A stretch of 64,000 nucleotides of DNA from Sulfurimonas sp. (GTDB lineage: Bacteria; Campylobacterota; Campylobacteria; Campylobacterales; Sulfurimonadaceae). Position 1 is the stretch's first letter; each line of letters starts with the position of its first letter. The stretch spans positions 88,654 through 152,653 of the forward strand of contig NZ_JAPHUF010000010.1 of assembly GCF_026196735.1 (NCBI RefSeq), written 5' to 3'. A program made the translations under genes and the position numbers. Of the stretch, positions 17,546 to 26,815 are shown one piece after another. Under the pieces are notes generated by a model. That model worked only from the letters and a program-made list of their open reading frames with translations, was not told the origin of the DNA and made no database searches.

Positions 17546-18933
17546 TGATACCATTACATTTTCTTTTACCATTTATTGTATTCATAACTATATTTACTGT
17601 TTTAGCTGTTGATAAATATGCTGGAGAATTTTATATTTTTTTGTTATTTACAATTACTTCCAATCTACTATTATATTTTGGTTTTAGAAAAAATGCAATT
17701 TTCTTTGATACTTTTATAGGTGTTTTTTTATGGTTGGGATTTTGGCTTAAAGCAACCGTAAGAATTGTCTTTTTAGATAGTAAATTCTCCGAAGGATTTC
17801 GTGGTGTAATTATTTCTGGAGAGACTTTTGATAATGCTTTATTTATGTCAAGTATTGCTTTTTTAGCATTAATAATCGCAAGTTATGTAAGAGAAAGATT
17901 TATATTTAAGTATCCAGATACAAAAGAAGAAGAAACCAGTGCTCTTTATTTATTTTATATAGATCATAGAAAAAAAATACTACTGGCATATACTTTTTTA
18001 TTTCTTTTTGTCGCATTAAGCAATTTTTATCTTGACATTTACCAAAGAGGAGGAATAACACATACTGTACTTCCTTTTGGACTTAACGGTATTTATAAAT
18101 GGTTACTCCTTTTTGGTTTATCATCTTTTGCTGCTCTGATTTTGAAGTATGAATTTAGCTTACAAAGAAAAGTAACATATTTTGTTCCTGTATTGACTTT
18201 AATAGAAGCGTGTATTACAAATATTTCTCTTCTAAGCAGAGGAATGATTTTAAATACAAGCGCACTTGGTTTTGGTATGATTAAAAATATAAAAATTAAT
18301 CGTATAAAAACAAATAAAAAGTTTTTCCTTATAATAGTAATAACATTTGTAGTACTATTTTTAGGTTCAGTTGTTTTAGTTAATAATTTAAGAAATAATA
18401 CCAATACCATTACTAGCATTAATATTAATCAAAGTACCAATGGTATAAAAATTCTTTTTTTAGACCGATGGGTTGGTATTGAGGGAATGCTGGCAGTGTC
18501 TATGAGTTCAAGGAGAGGATGGAGCTTGTTGCAAGAAGCTGCAAATGAAAAGTATGATGAGCATAAAACTAGTTTTTATGATTTGAATCTTATTAATTCA
18601 CCATATTTAAATACTGATATGAGTAAGCATCATCATATATCACTTCCAGGGTTTATTGCTTTTTTCTATTACTCTGGGTCAATAATATTTTTATTTGCTG
18701 TATTACTATCATTAGGATTATTAGCTAGCTTGATAGAGCTTGCTTCATATAGATTAAGTGCTAATAATATAATATTTGCTGCGTTAATAGCTCAAGTAAT
18801 TGCATATCGTTATACTCACTTTGGATATGTTCCTGCCCAGAGTTATCTTCTGTTTGGTTCAATATTTTTAAATATATTTATAATTTATGGAGCTAATAAA
18901 GTATTGTCTTTGTGGTATAAGCAAGATGGATAG
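17545..18933 (+). CDS. Polytopic membrane protein, O-antigen polymerase (Wzy) candidate
   Basis: A 462-aa protein with about 10-12 predicted membrane segments (for example near residues 4-22, 29-48, 98-115, 144-165, 181-200, 262-283) and a large loop at about 285-365 before the last segments, the typical Wzy layout. No short catalytic motif is known for Wzy, so the call comes from topology and place: directly after the aminosugar genes and before a second polytopic protein and the flippase. It could also be the O-antigen ligase. The start overlaps the reductase stop by one base. Confidence 0.65.
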   Translation: MIPLHFLLPFIVFITIFTVLAVDKYAGEFYIFLLFTITSNLLLYFGFRKNAIFFDTFIGVFLWLGFWLKATVRIVFLDSKFSEGFRGVIISGETFDNALFMSSIAFLALIIASYVRERFIFKYPDTKEEETSALYLFYIDHRKKILLAYTFLFLFVALSNFYLDIYQRGGITHTVLPFGLNGIYKWLLLFGLSSFAALILKYEFSLQRKVTYFVPVLTLIEACITNISLLSRGMILNTSALGFGMIKNIKINRIKTNKKFFLIIVITFVVLFLGSVVLVNNLRNNTNTITSININQSTNGIKILFLDRWVGIEGMLAVSMSSRRGWSLLQEAANEKYDEHKTSFYDLNLINSPYLNTDMSKHHHISLPGFIAFFYYSGSIIFLFAVLLSLGLLASLIELASYRLSANNIIFAALIAQVIAYRYTHFGYVPAQSYLLFGSIFLNIFIIYGANKVLSLWYKQDG

Positions 18934-20155
18934 AAGCATATTTTATGATAAAAAAGAAATATTAAATAAAAGTAATGGGTATTTCATATACATTATTTTT
19001 ATTATTATATTCAGTCCAATATTTTTAAGTTTAGATTTTTCTAATGGTTTCAAGTTTGATGCATGGGTTGGTAATTTATATTTTAGACCATCTATTCCAA
19101 TATCATTAATTTTATTATGTTTAATAAGCATTTTATACTTAAAACAATTATTGAAAAATAAAAAACTTTTAATTTTGTTTGGCTTAATTGGACTTTATAC
19201 ATTATTAAATCTATATAATGGAACAACTAGAGCTGTAATTGTTGGATTTGGGATGTTTATACCAGTAATTTCATTTTATATTTTTAAAAATCTTCTTAAT
19301 ACTTTAAAAAATGTATATAAAGTAATGTATTTGGCTTTATTTAGTGTAATTATTATAAAGTTTATATTTGACATATACCACTTATATATTTCACTTAAGC
19401 CTGCCATTGTACCAACTATTTCAAGTATTTTAGATAGTTTTATAGAGTATAAATTTAATACTCAGCATTATGTTTTTCGTTCAATTATGATTTACAATTA
19501 TTTGGATTATTTCCCATTTATATATTATCTTGCCGTAATATTATCGATAAATAATATTAAAAATAAAATAATGGAATCATATTCACTGTTTTTGTTAATT
19601 ATATCAATATTAGCTGTTGCAGCTACAGGATCAAGACTCTTTTCATATGGTATTGTTTTAATACCAATACTGTATATTTTTTATAAAACAACAAAATTTA
19701 AATTAGAAACATACTTTTATTTATTTATGTTGATAAGTATAAGTGTAAGTTTAGCTATAGGCTTAGTAGATTTCAATTTTAATGATAGTTCGTTAGCTAC
19801 AAGAAATATTTTGGCTTATAAGTATTTTAATGATTTAAGTTTTTTAAATGTTATATTGCCTTTTATGAGCCAACATCGTATGGAAACAGTAGGCTCCTTT
19901 CACAATGAGTTGTTAGAAATATTTAGTTTCTTTGGTTTAACTATTATTTACTATTATTATTTAATTATGAAAATATATTCTGGTGTTAATGAAGAGTATA
20001 AATTGATTTCGTATTTCTTAATGTTTATTATAATTGTTGGTGCTTTAATTCAAATAAACATTTCAAATCCTTATGTTGGAATTATGTTGGGAATGATATT
20101 AGCCGTTTTAACTCTAGAAAGTAAAAATGAGAGAATTGTAAATGCCAAAATATAA
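18926..20155 (+). CDS. Second polytopic membrane protein, polymerase/ligase candidate
   Basis: A 409-aa membrane protein when started at the ATG at 18926, which overlaps the previous gene's stop by eight bases; an in-frame start at 18887 would need a 47-base overlap and adds a less plausible N-terminus. It has about 10-12 hydrophobic segments, an AATGSRLFSYGI stretch near residue 235 resembling the TGSR pattern of O-antigen ligase/polymerase proteins, and a loop with HRMETVGSFHNELLEI resembling the ligase/Wzy periplasmic H...E region. The motifs favour the Wzy/WaaL superfamily; which of the two neighbours polymerises and which ligates is open. Confidence 0.65.
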   Translation: MDRSIFYDKKEILNKSNGYFIYIIFIIIFSPIFLSLDFSNGFKFDAWVGNLYFRPSIPISLILLCLISILYLKQLLKNKKLLILFGLIGLYTLLNLYNGTTRAVIVGFGMFIPVISFYIFKNLLNTLKNVYKVMYLALFSVIIIKFIFDIYHLYISLKPAIVPTISSILDSFIEYKFNTQHYVFRSIMIYNYLDYFPFIYYLAVILSINNIKNKIMESYSLFLLIISILAVAATGSRLFSYGIVLIPILYIFYKTTKFKLETYFYLFMLISISVSLAIGLVDFNFNDSSLATRNILAYKYFNDLSFLNVILPFMSQHRMETVGSFHNELLEIFSFFGLTIIYYYYLIMKIYSGVNEEYKLISYFLMFIIIVGALIQINISNPYVGIMLGMILAVLTLESKNERIVNAKI

Positions 20156-21659
20156 GCATACTTTTTTTAAAGGAATCTCTTTTAGTTATTTATATATATT
20201 TGTATATTTAATAACGGGTGTTTTAACGACACCATTACTCTTAAATTATTTTCAAGCAGATTATTTTGCTTTACTGATGTTAATATATGGACTAATAACA
20301 TATTTAAATAATATTCGTTTTGGCTTACCGGAATCACTAGCTGCTTTGTTAGCTAAAAGTAAAGATAAATCTTTTAATCAATGGATAATTAAAAAGAGTT
20401 TTTTAATTCTAGTTTTAATTGTAGTTTTTATTATTGGATTAATATTTTTAATAAATATTTTTATAGAAGATTGGCGATTTATATTAGGTGATGTATATGA
20501 TTTAAGCAGAGAAAATGTGCTAAGTGTTTTTTTTATTTTAATAATTTTTGCTTTACTAAAAATTCCTGCAGAACTTAGTCTTTCTATTTTTATTGGACTA
20601 CATGTAGTGTATTTAGAAAAGATTTATAAAATTTTAAATTTGTTGATAAATTTTTTATTGATATTGATTGTTGTATATTTTGGCATGGATATAGTCTCTT
20701 TTGCTTTTTTAGCAGGTTTTTTGGATTTATTAGTAACCGTTGTTGCCTTGATTCATTTAATTGTAAAATATAAATATCTACAAGATAATGTAGTTAATGA
20801 GAGTTATAATATTTCCAGCTTACTGGCAAGTGGTTTTCTTTTTTTTCAAGTTTCAATGACTCAAACTATTATTTGGGGAACAGGTATTTTCTTAATTAGT
20901 CATATGCTATCATTGCAGGATGTGGCAGTATATAGTTTGACAATGAAAATTTATATATACATATTTTATGCCTTAGTTGTTTTAAATACTGTACTAGCTC
21001 CTTTATACGGTAGGTTGTTTGCAGAAGGTGCATGGGAAAGGATGAATGATACTTTTTCTATGATGCTTTTATTATTTCCATTTGTAGGTGGTTTTATTTG
21101 GATGGGAACACTTTACTTTATGTCTGATGTAATGACTTTATGGACAGGCTCTGAAAATTTCTTTATAGGTAATTGGTATGTGTTTTATATTGGGATATTT
21201 TTTTATTTTATAGGCTATGTAAACTCTTATATAACTATTTTATATAGTATAGGCGAAGTTAAAAGTGTAGTTAGTATACGATGGATGGAAGTGATTGTCA
21301 GTCTATTTGTTTCTTTGGTAGCAGTTTATTTTTTAGGTTTGGTAGGTGTGGCTATAGGTATGTCTATAGCCATAATTCTTACTTCGGTACTATATCTTCC
21401 TAAACAAATAGTTGATAAAAGCGATGGCAAGGTAAGCCTGAATTTTGATATACAAAAAAAGCATTTTTTATTAATTATTTTGCCTAATATTCTTATTGCT
21501 TTTATTGTAGCTATATATGTGGAATTATTTATGATAAAATTTTTAGTATTTTTATTGATGAGCATATATTATATTTGGTATTCATGGCTGCTATTGCCAA
21601 TTAAAAAGAAAGAGACAGTGATGTTGTTTTTAAATTATAGAAAAAAAGATAACTATTGA
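20142..21659 (+). CDS. wzx: Wzx-type polysaccharide flippase
   Basis: A 505-aa MATE/MOP-superfamily protein with about 12-14 membrane segments and no large soluble domain. The N-terminal KGISFSYLYIFVYLITGVLTTPLLL segment and the position next to the polymerase candidates fit a lipid-linked oligosaccharide flippase that moves the undecaprenyl-bound repeat unit to the periplasmic face. It overlaps the upstream gene by 14 bases and ends in a TTGA overlap with the next glycosyltransferase. The presence of Wzx and Wzy-like genes and no ABC transporter points to Wzy-dependent assembly. Confidence 0.82.
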   Translation: MPKYKHTFFKGISFSYLYIFVYLITGVLTTPLLLNYFQADYFALLMLIYGLITYLNNIRFGLPESLAALLAKSKDKSFNQWIIKKSFLILVLIVVFIIGLIFLINIFIEDWRFILGDVYDLSRENVLSVFFILIIFALLKIPAELSLSIFIGLHVVYLEKIYKILNLLINFLLILIVVYFGMDIVSFAFLAGFLDLLVTVVALIHLIVKYKYLQDNVVNESYNISSLLASGFLFFQVSMTQTIIWGTGIFLISHMLSLQDVAVYSLTMKIYIYIFYALVVLNTVLAPLYGRLFAEGAWERMNDTFSMMLLLFPFVGGFIWMGTLYFMSDVMTLWTGSENFFIGNWYVFYIGIFFYFIGYVNSYITILYSIGEVKSVVSIRWMEVIVSLFVSLVAVYFLGLVGVAIGMSIAIILTSVLYLPKQIVDKSDGKVSLNFDIQKKHFLLIILPNILIAFIVAIYVELFMIKFLVFLLMSIYYIWYSWLLLPIKKKETVMLFLNYRKKDNY

Positions 21660-22858
21660 AGAAAAAAATTCTTATAGTAACAGAATACTTTTACCCAGAA
21701 GAGTTTAAAATAAATGAGATAGCAATTGAGTGGAAAGAAAAAGGATATGATGTCGATGTTTTGACACAAAATCCTACATATCCATTTGGGAAAATATATA
21801 AAAATTATGATAATAAATGGTATAGTAAAGATACATACGAGGGTATAAATATTTACAGAGTAAAGACTGTTACAGGATATAAAGTAAGCTTATTTAAAAA
21901 GCTATTAAAATACTTTACTTTTATGATGCTGGGTAGCATAGTAAGCCTAAAAATTGGTAAAAAATATGATTATGTATTTGGTTTTGATGTTGGTGCATTA
22001 ACAGGTATGGTGCCGGCAGTTTTACTGAAAAAAATTTACAATAAAAAAGTGACATTATGGATACAAGATGTATGGCCCGACAGTGTGTATGCTTATGGTT
22101 TTAAAAAAAGAAAGATTTTAGAGTTTATTTTAGATGGTTTTGTAAAATTTGTTTACAGAAATAGTTCTAATTTTGCAGTATCTGGAAAAGGGTTTATAGA
22201 TAGAGTTAGTCCATATGTTGAAAATGATAAAAAGATAGAATATTTGCCGAATTGGGCTGATGAATTTAATGAAGATTTAGTACCGCTTAAATTTAGTGAA
22301 GAGAAAAAAATACACTTTACATTTGCAGGCAATATAGGAAAAGTACAAAATCTTGATAATATTATAAAAGCATTTGGAGGTTTAGGGTCAGAATATATAG
22401 AGAAAGCCCAGTTAAATATAATAGGAGATGGATCCTATTTTGAAGACTTAAAAAACTTAGTTAATGAAAATAATTTTAAAAATATTGTTTTTTGGGGTAG
22501 AAAACCAAGAGAAGAGATGTATAAATATTTTAGTTCTAGCGATTTTTTAATTGTGTCTTTGATTGATAAACCAATATTTTCATTAACGGTTCCAGCTAAA
22601 GTACAAACATATATAGCGGCAAAAAAACCTATCTTAGCTGTTATAAATGGAGATGCAGCAGATATAATAAGAGACAATAATTTGGGTTATTGTGCTAATC
22701 CAAGTGATATTTCTGAAATAAAAGAGACTTTTATGAAATGTATAAATGCAGATGAAAAGATTATACAAGAGTTTACAAAAAACTGTGAACATTTAACAAA
22801 TAGTACCTTCAATAAAAATAAGATAATTGATTCTTTATTACAGTTGTTGGCGAGATAA
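21656..22858 (+). CDS. WbuB-like glycosyltransferase (GT4)
   Basis: A 400-aa GT-B enzyme of the WbuB group, annotated in other O-antigen loci as an L-fucosamine transferase. It shows VTEYFYPEEFKINEIA at the N-terminus, VLTQNPTYPFG, LWIQDVWPDSVYAYG, YLPNWAD and a C-terminal FAGNIGKVQNLDNII block. In related clusters WbuB-type genes sit with fnlABC, so transfer of the L-6-deoxy-aminosugar made by the genes at 14537-17545 is a sensible hypothesis. TTG start in a TTGA overlap with the flippase gene. Confidence 0.83.
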   Translation: MKKKILIVTEYFYPEEFKINEIAIEWKEKGYDVDVLTQNPTYPFGKIYKNYDNKWYSKDTYEGINIYRVKTVTGYKVSLFKKLLKYFTFMMLGSIVSLKIGKKYDYVFGFDVGALTGMVPAVLLKKIYNKKVTLWIQDVWPDSVYAYGFKKRKILEFILDGFVKFVYRNSSNFAVSGKGFIDRVSPYVENDKKIEYLPNWADEFNEDLVPLKFSEEKKIHFTFAGNIGKVQNLDNIIKAFGGLGSEYIEKAQLNIIGDGSYFEDLKNLVNENNFKNIVFWGRKPREEMYKYFSSSDFLIVSLIDKPIFSLTVPAKVQTYIAAKKPILAVINGDAADIIRDNNLGYCANPSDISEIKETFMKCINADEKIIQEFTKNCEHLTNSTFNKNKIIDSLLQLLAR

Positions 22859-22862
22859 TATT

Positions 22863-23717
22863 ATGAATATTTTATTAACAGGTTCAAATGGTTTTGTAGG
22901 AAGTTATTTTATAAGTAAGTACAGCGAAAAATATAACATAAAAACTTTTTCATTTCTAAATAATAATTTTGTAGATTTAGATTTTAATAATATAGATACG
23001 GTAGTTCACCTTTCAGCACTTGTTCATCAAATGGGTGGAGCTGATCAAGAAGAGTATGAAAAAGTAAATGTGACTCAAACTATAAATTTAGCAAAAAAAG
23101 CTAAAGAAAATGGAGTAATGCATTTTATATTTATGAGTACGGTTAAAGTGTACGGCGAAGAGACAAATATAGCTTACAAAGAAAATAGTCGGTGTAAGCC
23201 AGAAGATGAATATGGAAAAAGTAAACTAAAAGCTGAAAAAGAGTTACAAAAACTTGAAGATGATGATTTTACAGTTTCTATAATCAGAACTCCTATCGTC
23301 TATGGTTACGGAGTTAAGGCTAACATTAAAAATTTAATGTCTCTTGTAAAAAAAGTATCAATTTTACCATTTGCGAACATAAAAAATAAAAGAAGTATGG
23401 TTTATGTTGGAAATCTATGCCATCTAATAGATATTATTATACAAAAACAAATTAACGGTATATATTTGGCTAGTGACGATAAACCTTTAAGTACTACAGA
23501 GTTAATTGAATTTATTGCTAAAGAGCTTAACAAAAAAGTATATCTTGTAAAAATTCCACTTTTTAAAGAGATTTTGAAGTTAGTAAAACCATCTTTTTAT
23601 AAAAGGCTGTACGAAAGTTTAGAAGTAGATAACAGAGTTACAAAAGAGAGGCTTAGTCATAAAAATCTATACAGTGTAGATGATGGCATAAGGTTTATGA
23701 TACATGGAGAAAAATAG
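22863..23717 (+). CDS. WbpV-like UDP-4-keto-sugar reductase/epimerase
   Basis: A 284-aa extended SDR starting at ATG 22863; an in-frame upstream start at 22827 would overlap the previous gene and adds residues before the NAD motif. It shows LLTGSNGFVGS, LSALVHQMGG, MSTVKVYGEE and YGKSK with catalytic Tyr and Lys. Together with the following WbpL- and WbpM-like genes it reproduces the three-gene end of Pseudomonas-type O-antigen clusters. There WbpM makes UDP-4-keto-D-QuiNAc, a WbpV-type enzyme reduces it, and WbpL links the sugar to undecaprenyl phosphate. Confidence 0.83.
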   Translation: MNILLTGSNGFVGSYFISKYSEKYNIKTFSFLNNNFVDLDFNNIDTVVHLSALVHQMGGADQEEYEKVNVTQTINLAKKAKENGVMHFIFMSTVKVYGEETNIAYKENSRCKPEDEYGKSKLKAEKELQKLEDDDFTVSIIRTPIVYGYGVKANIKNLMSLVKKVSILPFANIKNKRSMVYVGNLCHLIDIIIQKQINGIYLASDDKPLSTTELIEFIAKELNKKVYLVKIPLFKEILKLVKPSFYKRLYESLEVDNRVTKERLSHKNLYSVDDGIRFMIHGEK

Positions 23718-24677
23718 ATGATATACATAGTTTTATTTCTTATCTCTTTTACTCTTACATATCTTATAAAAAATTATGCTATTAAGAAATCTCTTGTAGC
23801 AGAAGTAAATGACAGAAGTTCTCATACTACGCCAACTCCTCATGGCGGTGGAATAGCCATAGCTATTACTTGGTTTATCGGAATATCATATTTATATTAT
23901 ATCAACGATATAAATAGTTCTTTGTATTTAGCGTTGTTAGCGGGTGCAATGATTTCCATAGTTTCTTATCTTGATGATTTATATGAACTTAGTGCCAAAG
24001 TTAGGCTTGCTACACAAATATTAGTTGCATTTATTGGTTTGTACTTTTTAGGTGGTTTAGAAAAAATTGATCTAGTTGTATTCTCTATAGAAAATCAGAT
24101 AGTTACAAATATATTTGCAATACTCATGATAGTTTGGTTTATAAATCTTTACAACTTTTTAGATGGCATAGATGGATATGCTGGAAGTGAAGCTATATTT
24201 TTAGGACTAGCTGGATATTTACTTTTCTCTCAAAGTTATTTTTTAGTTTTAGTAGCGGCTGTTTTTGGATTTTTGATTTGGAACTGGCATAAAGCAAAAA
24301 TATTTATGGGTGATGTTGGTAGTACGCTTCTTGGATATAACATAGCCGTATTTACTATTTATTATGCAAATATCGAGAGTGCAAATCTTTGGGTTTGGAT
24401 TACTATGTTTGGATTGTTTTGGTTTGATGCGACATTAACTCTGTATCGAAGATATAAAAATAAAGAAAAATTATCTCAAGCTCATAAAAAACATGCATAT
24501 CAACGATTGACGCAAAGTGGATGGACTCACAGCAGGGTAGTAGTGTTTTCTATTTTAGGGAATGCTTTATTATTATGCATAGTGTATTTAATTTCAAATG
24601 TATTGATTGCATTCTGTGTGTCACTTATGCTACTCTATGCAATTGTAAAGTTTGTAGACAATAAAAAGGCATTTTAG
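23718..24677 (+). CDS. wbpL: WbpL-like polyprenyl-phosphate sugar-phosphate transferase
   Basis: A 319-aa polytopic enzyme of the MraY/WecA superfamily with about 10 membrane segments. The family motifs are complete: NDRSSHTTPTPHGGG after the first segment, SYLDDLYEL with the DD pair, NLYNFLDGIDGYAGSE, GFLIWNW and FMGDVGSTLLGY, plus a HKKHAYQRL loop that binds the nucleotide. It starts the repeat unit by moving a sugar-1-phosphate, probably D-QuiNAc or D-FucNAc, to undecaprenyl phosphate at the inner membrane. It abuts both neighbours. Confidence 0.9.
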   Translation: MIYIVLFLISFTLTYLIKNYAIKKSLVAEVNDRSSHTTPTPHGGGIAIAITWFIGISYLYYINDINSSLYLALLAGAMISIVSYLDDLYELSAKVRLATQILVAFIGLYFLGGLEKIDLVVFSIENQIVTNIFAILMIVWFINLYNFLDGIDGYAGSEAIFLGLAGYLLFSQSYFLVLVAAVFGFLIWNWHKAKIFMGDVGSTLLGYNIAVFTIYYANIESANLWVWITMFGLFWFDATLTLYRRYKNKEKLSQAHKKHAYQRLTQSGWTHSRVVVFSILGNALLLCIVYLISNVLIAFCVSLMLLYAIVKFVDNKKAF

Positions 24678-26410
24678 TGTTTTATTTAGACAAAAGAATA
24701 TTAAATTTTTTAGTAATAATCATATTGACTTGTATCACATTTTGGTGGACTTTTTTTATATTCCATATGCCGTTTGATTTCAAACTTGTACTTAGTGTAA
24801 TTGCTATTCGTATACTGTTTTCGTTACTTATTTTTAATGATTACTCCATTTCATGGTCAAAAGCTTCTCAAAAAACATTTATAATTAAAAGTGTTGTATA
24901 CATAAGTGCATTTTTTGTTTATCTTCCCATATTTTATGGTGAAGTTAGATTCGCATTTTTAGCCTCAGAACTCTTCTTGTATCTTTTTAGCATTAATTTT
25001 ATTATGTATCTTTACTACTATATAATCAATAAAAGTCGTATTGAAAAAACGAAGTCAGTAGTTATATATGGCGCTGGAAAAGCTGGTGTAAAGCTAGAGT
25101 CAGAATTTACGCAAACAGAATTTAAAGTTAAATATTTTGTAGATGATGATAAAATTATTCAAAACCGTTCAATTGATTCAATTCAGGTACTTTCAAAAGA
25201 AAAGCTAAAAGCTAAAATCGGTAATGAAAAATATGACCTATTAGTTATAGCAATGCCATCAGCCACAAAAGTTAGAATTAAAGATATTTATAATGATTTT
25301 GGAGGATATTTTAGAGAAATAAAAGTATTGCCATCCCTGGATGAGATACTAGAAGGTAAAGATTTTTCTACTCAGTTAAAAGATATCTCTGTAGAAGATT
25401 TATTAGCTCGTCATCCTCAGGATTTGGATAAAAATAAAATATCATCTTTTATAAAAAATAAAACTATTTTAGTAACTGGCGCTGGTGGTAGTATCGGTAG
25501 TGAGATATGCAGACAGTGTGAAAAATTTGGCGCAAAAAAACTTATACTTTTAGATCATAGTGAATATAATCTATATGCTATTAGTGAAGATATTAAAAAT
25601 GTTGAGACTATACTCGTTATGCAAAATATAGTTGATAAAGAATTTTTAGATAAAACATTTAAAAATTATATGCCGGATATAGTTATCCATGCAGCGGCAT
25701 ATAAACATGTACCGTTGGTAGAATCCAATATACAAGAAGGTATATTAAACAATGTAGTAGGCACAAAAAATGTCATCGACACATCTATAAAATATGGCGT
25801 AAAGAAACTTGTAATGATATCTACTGATAAAGCAGTGCGTCCGACAAATGTTATGGGAACAACAAAGCGGATTTGTGAACTATATGCTCAAAACTCTAAT
25901 GGAAAAGGCACGGATATAGTGGCAGTTAGATTTGGTAATGTTTTAGGATCAAGTGGCAGTGTTATACCAAAGTTTAAATCTCAGATAGAAAATGGTCAAA
26001 ATATTACCGTAACTCATCCTGATATTACAAGATATTTTATGCTTATTCCTGAGGCATGTGAACTTGTACTTCAAGCTGGAGCAATTGGAACTGGTGGAGA
26101 GATATTTATCCTAGATATGGGTGAACCAATCAAAATAGTTGATTTGGCACAAAAAATGATTGAACTTAGTGGGCGAGAAGGCATAGAGATTGAGTTTTCA
26201 GGACTTCGTCCAGGTGAAAAACTTTATGAAGAGTTGTTGATAGATGATAGCGATACGAAAACTGATTATGAGTCTATTACAGTTGCAAGTCCGACAGAGT
26301 ATGATATAGATAAGTTAAATAGCGACATAGAGGAGTTATTGACATGTAAAGATAAATTGTCAAAACTTAAAGAGATAGTGCCGGAGTTCAATCATCAGAA
26401 AAATAATTAG
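24677..26410 (+). CDS. wbpM: WbpM-like membrane UDP-GlcNAc 4,6-dehydratase
   Basis: A 577-aa protein with about four membrane segments in the first 115 residues, a first Rossmann domain with VIYGAGKAG at about 128-136 and a C-terminal SDR domain with LVTGAGGSIGSEI near 265. The active site is of the Ser-Met-Lys type (STDKA, then VMGTTK), as in WbpM and PglF, which use Met in place of the usual Tyr. It converts UDP-GlcNAc to UDP-4-keto-6-deoxy-GlcNAc for the sugar loaded by the WbpL-like enzyme. It is the last gene of the polysaccharide cluster; an AT hairpin follows. Confidence 0.92.
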   Translation: MFYLDKRILNFLVIIILTCITFWWTFFIFHMPFDFKLVLSVIAIRILFSLLIFNDYSISWSKASQKTFIIKSVVYISAFFVYLPIFYGEVRFAFLASELFLYLFSINFIMYLYYYIINKSRIEKTKSVVIYGAGKAGVKLESEFTQTEFKVKYFVDDDKIIQNRSIDSIQVLSKEKLKAKIGNEKYDLLVIAMPSATKVRIKDIYNDFGGYFREIKVLPSLDEILEGKDFSTQLKDISVEDLLARHPQDLDKNKISSFIKNKTILVTGAGGSIGSEICRQCEKFGAKKLILLDHSEYNLYAISEDIKNVETILVMQNIVDKEFLDKTFKNYMPDIVIHAAAYKHVPLVESNIQEGILNNVVGTKNVIDTSIKYGVKKLVMISTDKAVRPTNVMGTTKRICELYAQNSNGKGTDIVAVRFGNVLGSSGSVIPKFKSQIENGQNITVTHPDITRYFMLIPEACELVLQAGAIGTGGEIFILDMGEPIKIVDLAQKMIELSGREGIEIEFSGLRPGEKLYEELLIDDSDTKTDYESITVASPTEYDIDKLNSDIEELLTCKDKLSKLKEIVPEFNHQKNN

Positions 26411-26426
26411 AAAAATATGACAATTT

Positions 26427-26459
26427 GCAATAAAATTAAAAAATATTTAATTTTATTGT
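26427..26459 (+). terminator. AT-only stem-loop after the polysaccharide cluster
   Basis: AATAAAATTAAA (26429-26440) and TTTAATTTTATT (26446-26457) form a perfect 12-bp stem around a five-base loop, closed by a C-G pair (26428/26458). It lies 17 bases after the wbpM stop and before the next start. Having almost no G-C pairs makes it a weak terminator; a TATACT at 26459-26464 just after it could be the -10 element of the next gene. Confidence 0.45.
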
Positions 26460-26491
26460 ATACTGCTCCAAATTAAAACAAAGGAGTTAAA

Positions 26492-26740
26492 ATGAAAATT
26501 TTAGCAATGATTTTTCTTGGAGTTAGTTTACTATTAGGAGCTGTAGATATAAATACAGCAGATGTAAAAGAGTTGAGTGGTTTGAGTGGTGTTGGTGCTA
26601 AGAAGGCTGATGCCATTATAGAGTTTAGAGCTGAAAACTGTTTCAAAAGCATAGATGAGCTGGCAAAAGTTAAAGGTATTGGAAAAAAAACAGTTGAAAA
26701 AAATAGAGATAACTTAACTGCAAGTGCCTGTAAAAAGTAA
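26492..26740 (+). CDS. Secreted ComEA-like helix-hairpin-helix protein
   Basis: An 82-aa protein with an N-terminal signal peptide (MKILAMIFLGVSLLLGA) followed by one helix-hairpin-helix unit pair: INTADVKELSGLSGVGAKKA and the VKGIGKKT hairpin. This is the ComEA domain that binds double-stranded DNA in the periplasm during natural transformation. The membrane part of full-length ComEA is replaced by the cleavable signal, as in many Campylobacterota. AAGGAG lies a few bases before the ATG. A role in DNA uptake is likely from the family; no other competence gene is nearby. Confidence 0.88.
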   Translation: MKILAMIFLGVSLLLGAVDINTADVKELSGLSGVGAKKADAIIEFRAENCFKSIDELAKVKGIGKKTVEKNRDNLTASACKK

Positions 26741-26778
26741 TTAATGATAATAATACTTTACATTTAAACATTATTATG

Positions 26779-26808
26779 CCATAATGACAAGTAAATTTAT
26801 CATTATGG
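26779..26808. promoter_or_regulatory. 9-bp inverted repeat upstream of hipA, candidate HipB operator
   Basis: CCATAATGA (26779-26787) and TCATTATGG (26800-26808) are perfect inverted copies with a 12-base spacer, eight bases before the hipA ATG. HipB-type antitoxins bind such dyads to repress their own operon, so this is the natural candidate site. It overlaps the ribosome-binding region, so a role as an RNA stem-loop limiting hipA translation is also possible. Confidence 0.55.
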
Positions 26809-26815
26809 AAATTTT

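Noticed and set aside
18887..18925. Upstream start of the second polymerase-like gene
   Set aside because: It would require a 47-base overlap and adds 13 residues with no membrane-protein character; the ATG at 18926 gives the usual short overlap.
1..26410. Whole polysaccharide cluster as a mobile island
   Set aside because: It is more AT-rich than the following housekeeping genes and contains one decayed patch, but no integrase, attachment repeats or tRNA border is seen within the window, so transfer is plausible but not shown.
26429..26457. Strong rho-independent terminator after wbpM
   Set aside because: The stem is perfect but almost wholly A-T and lacks a following U tract, so I list it as a weak terminator only.
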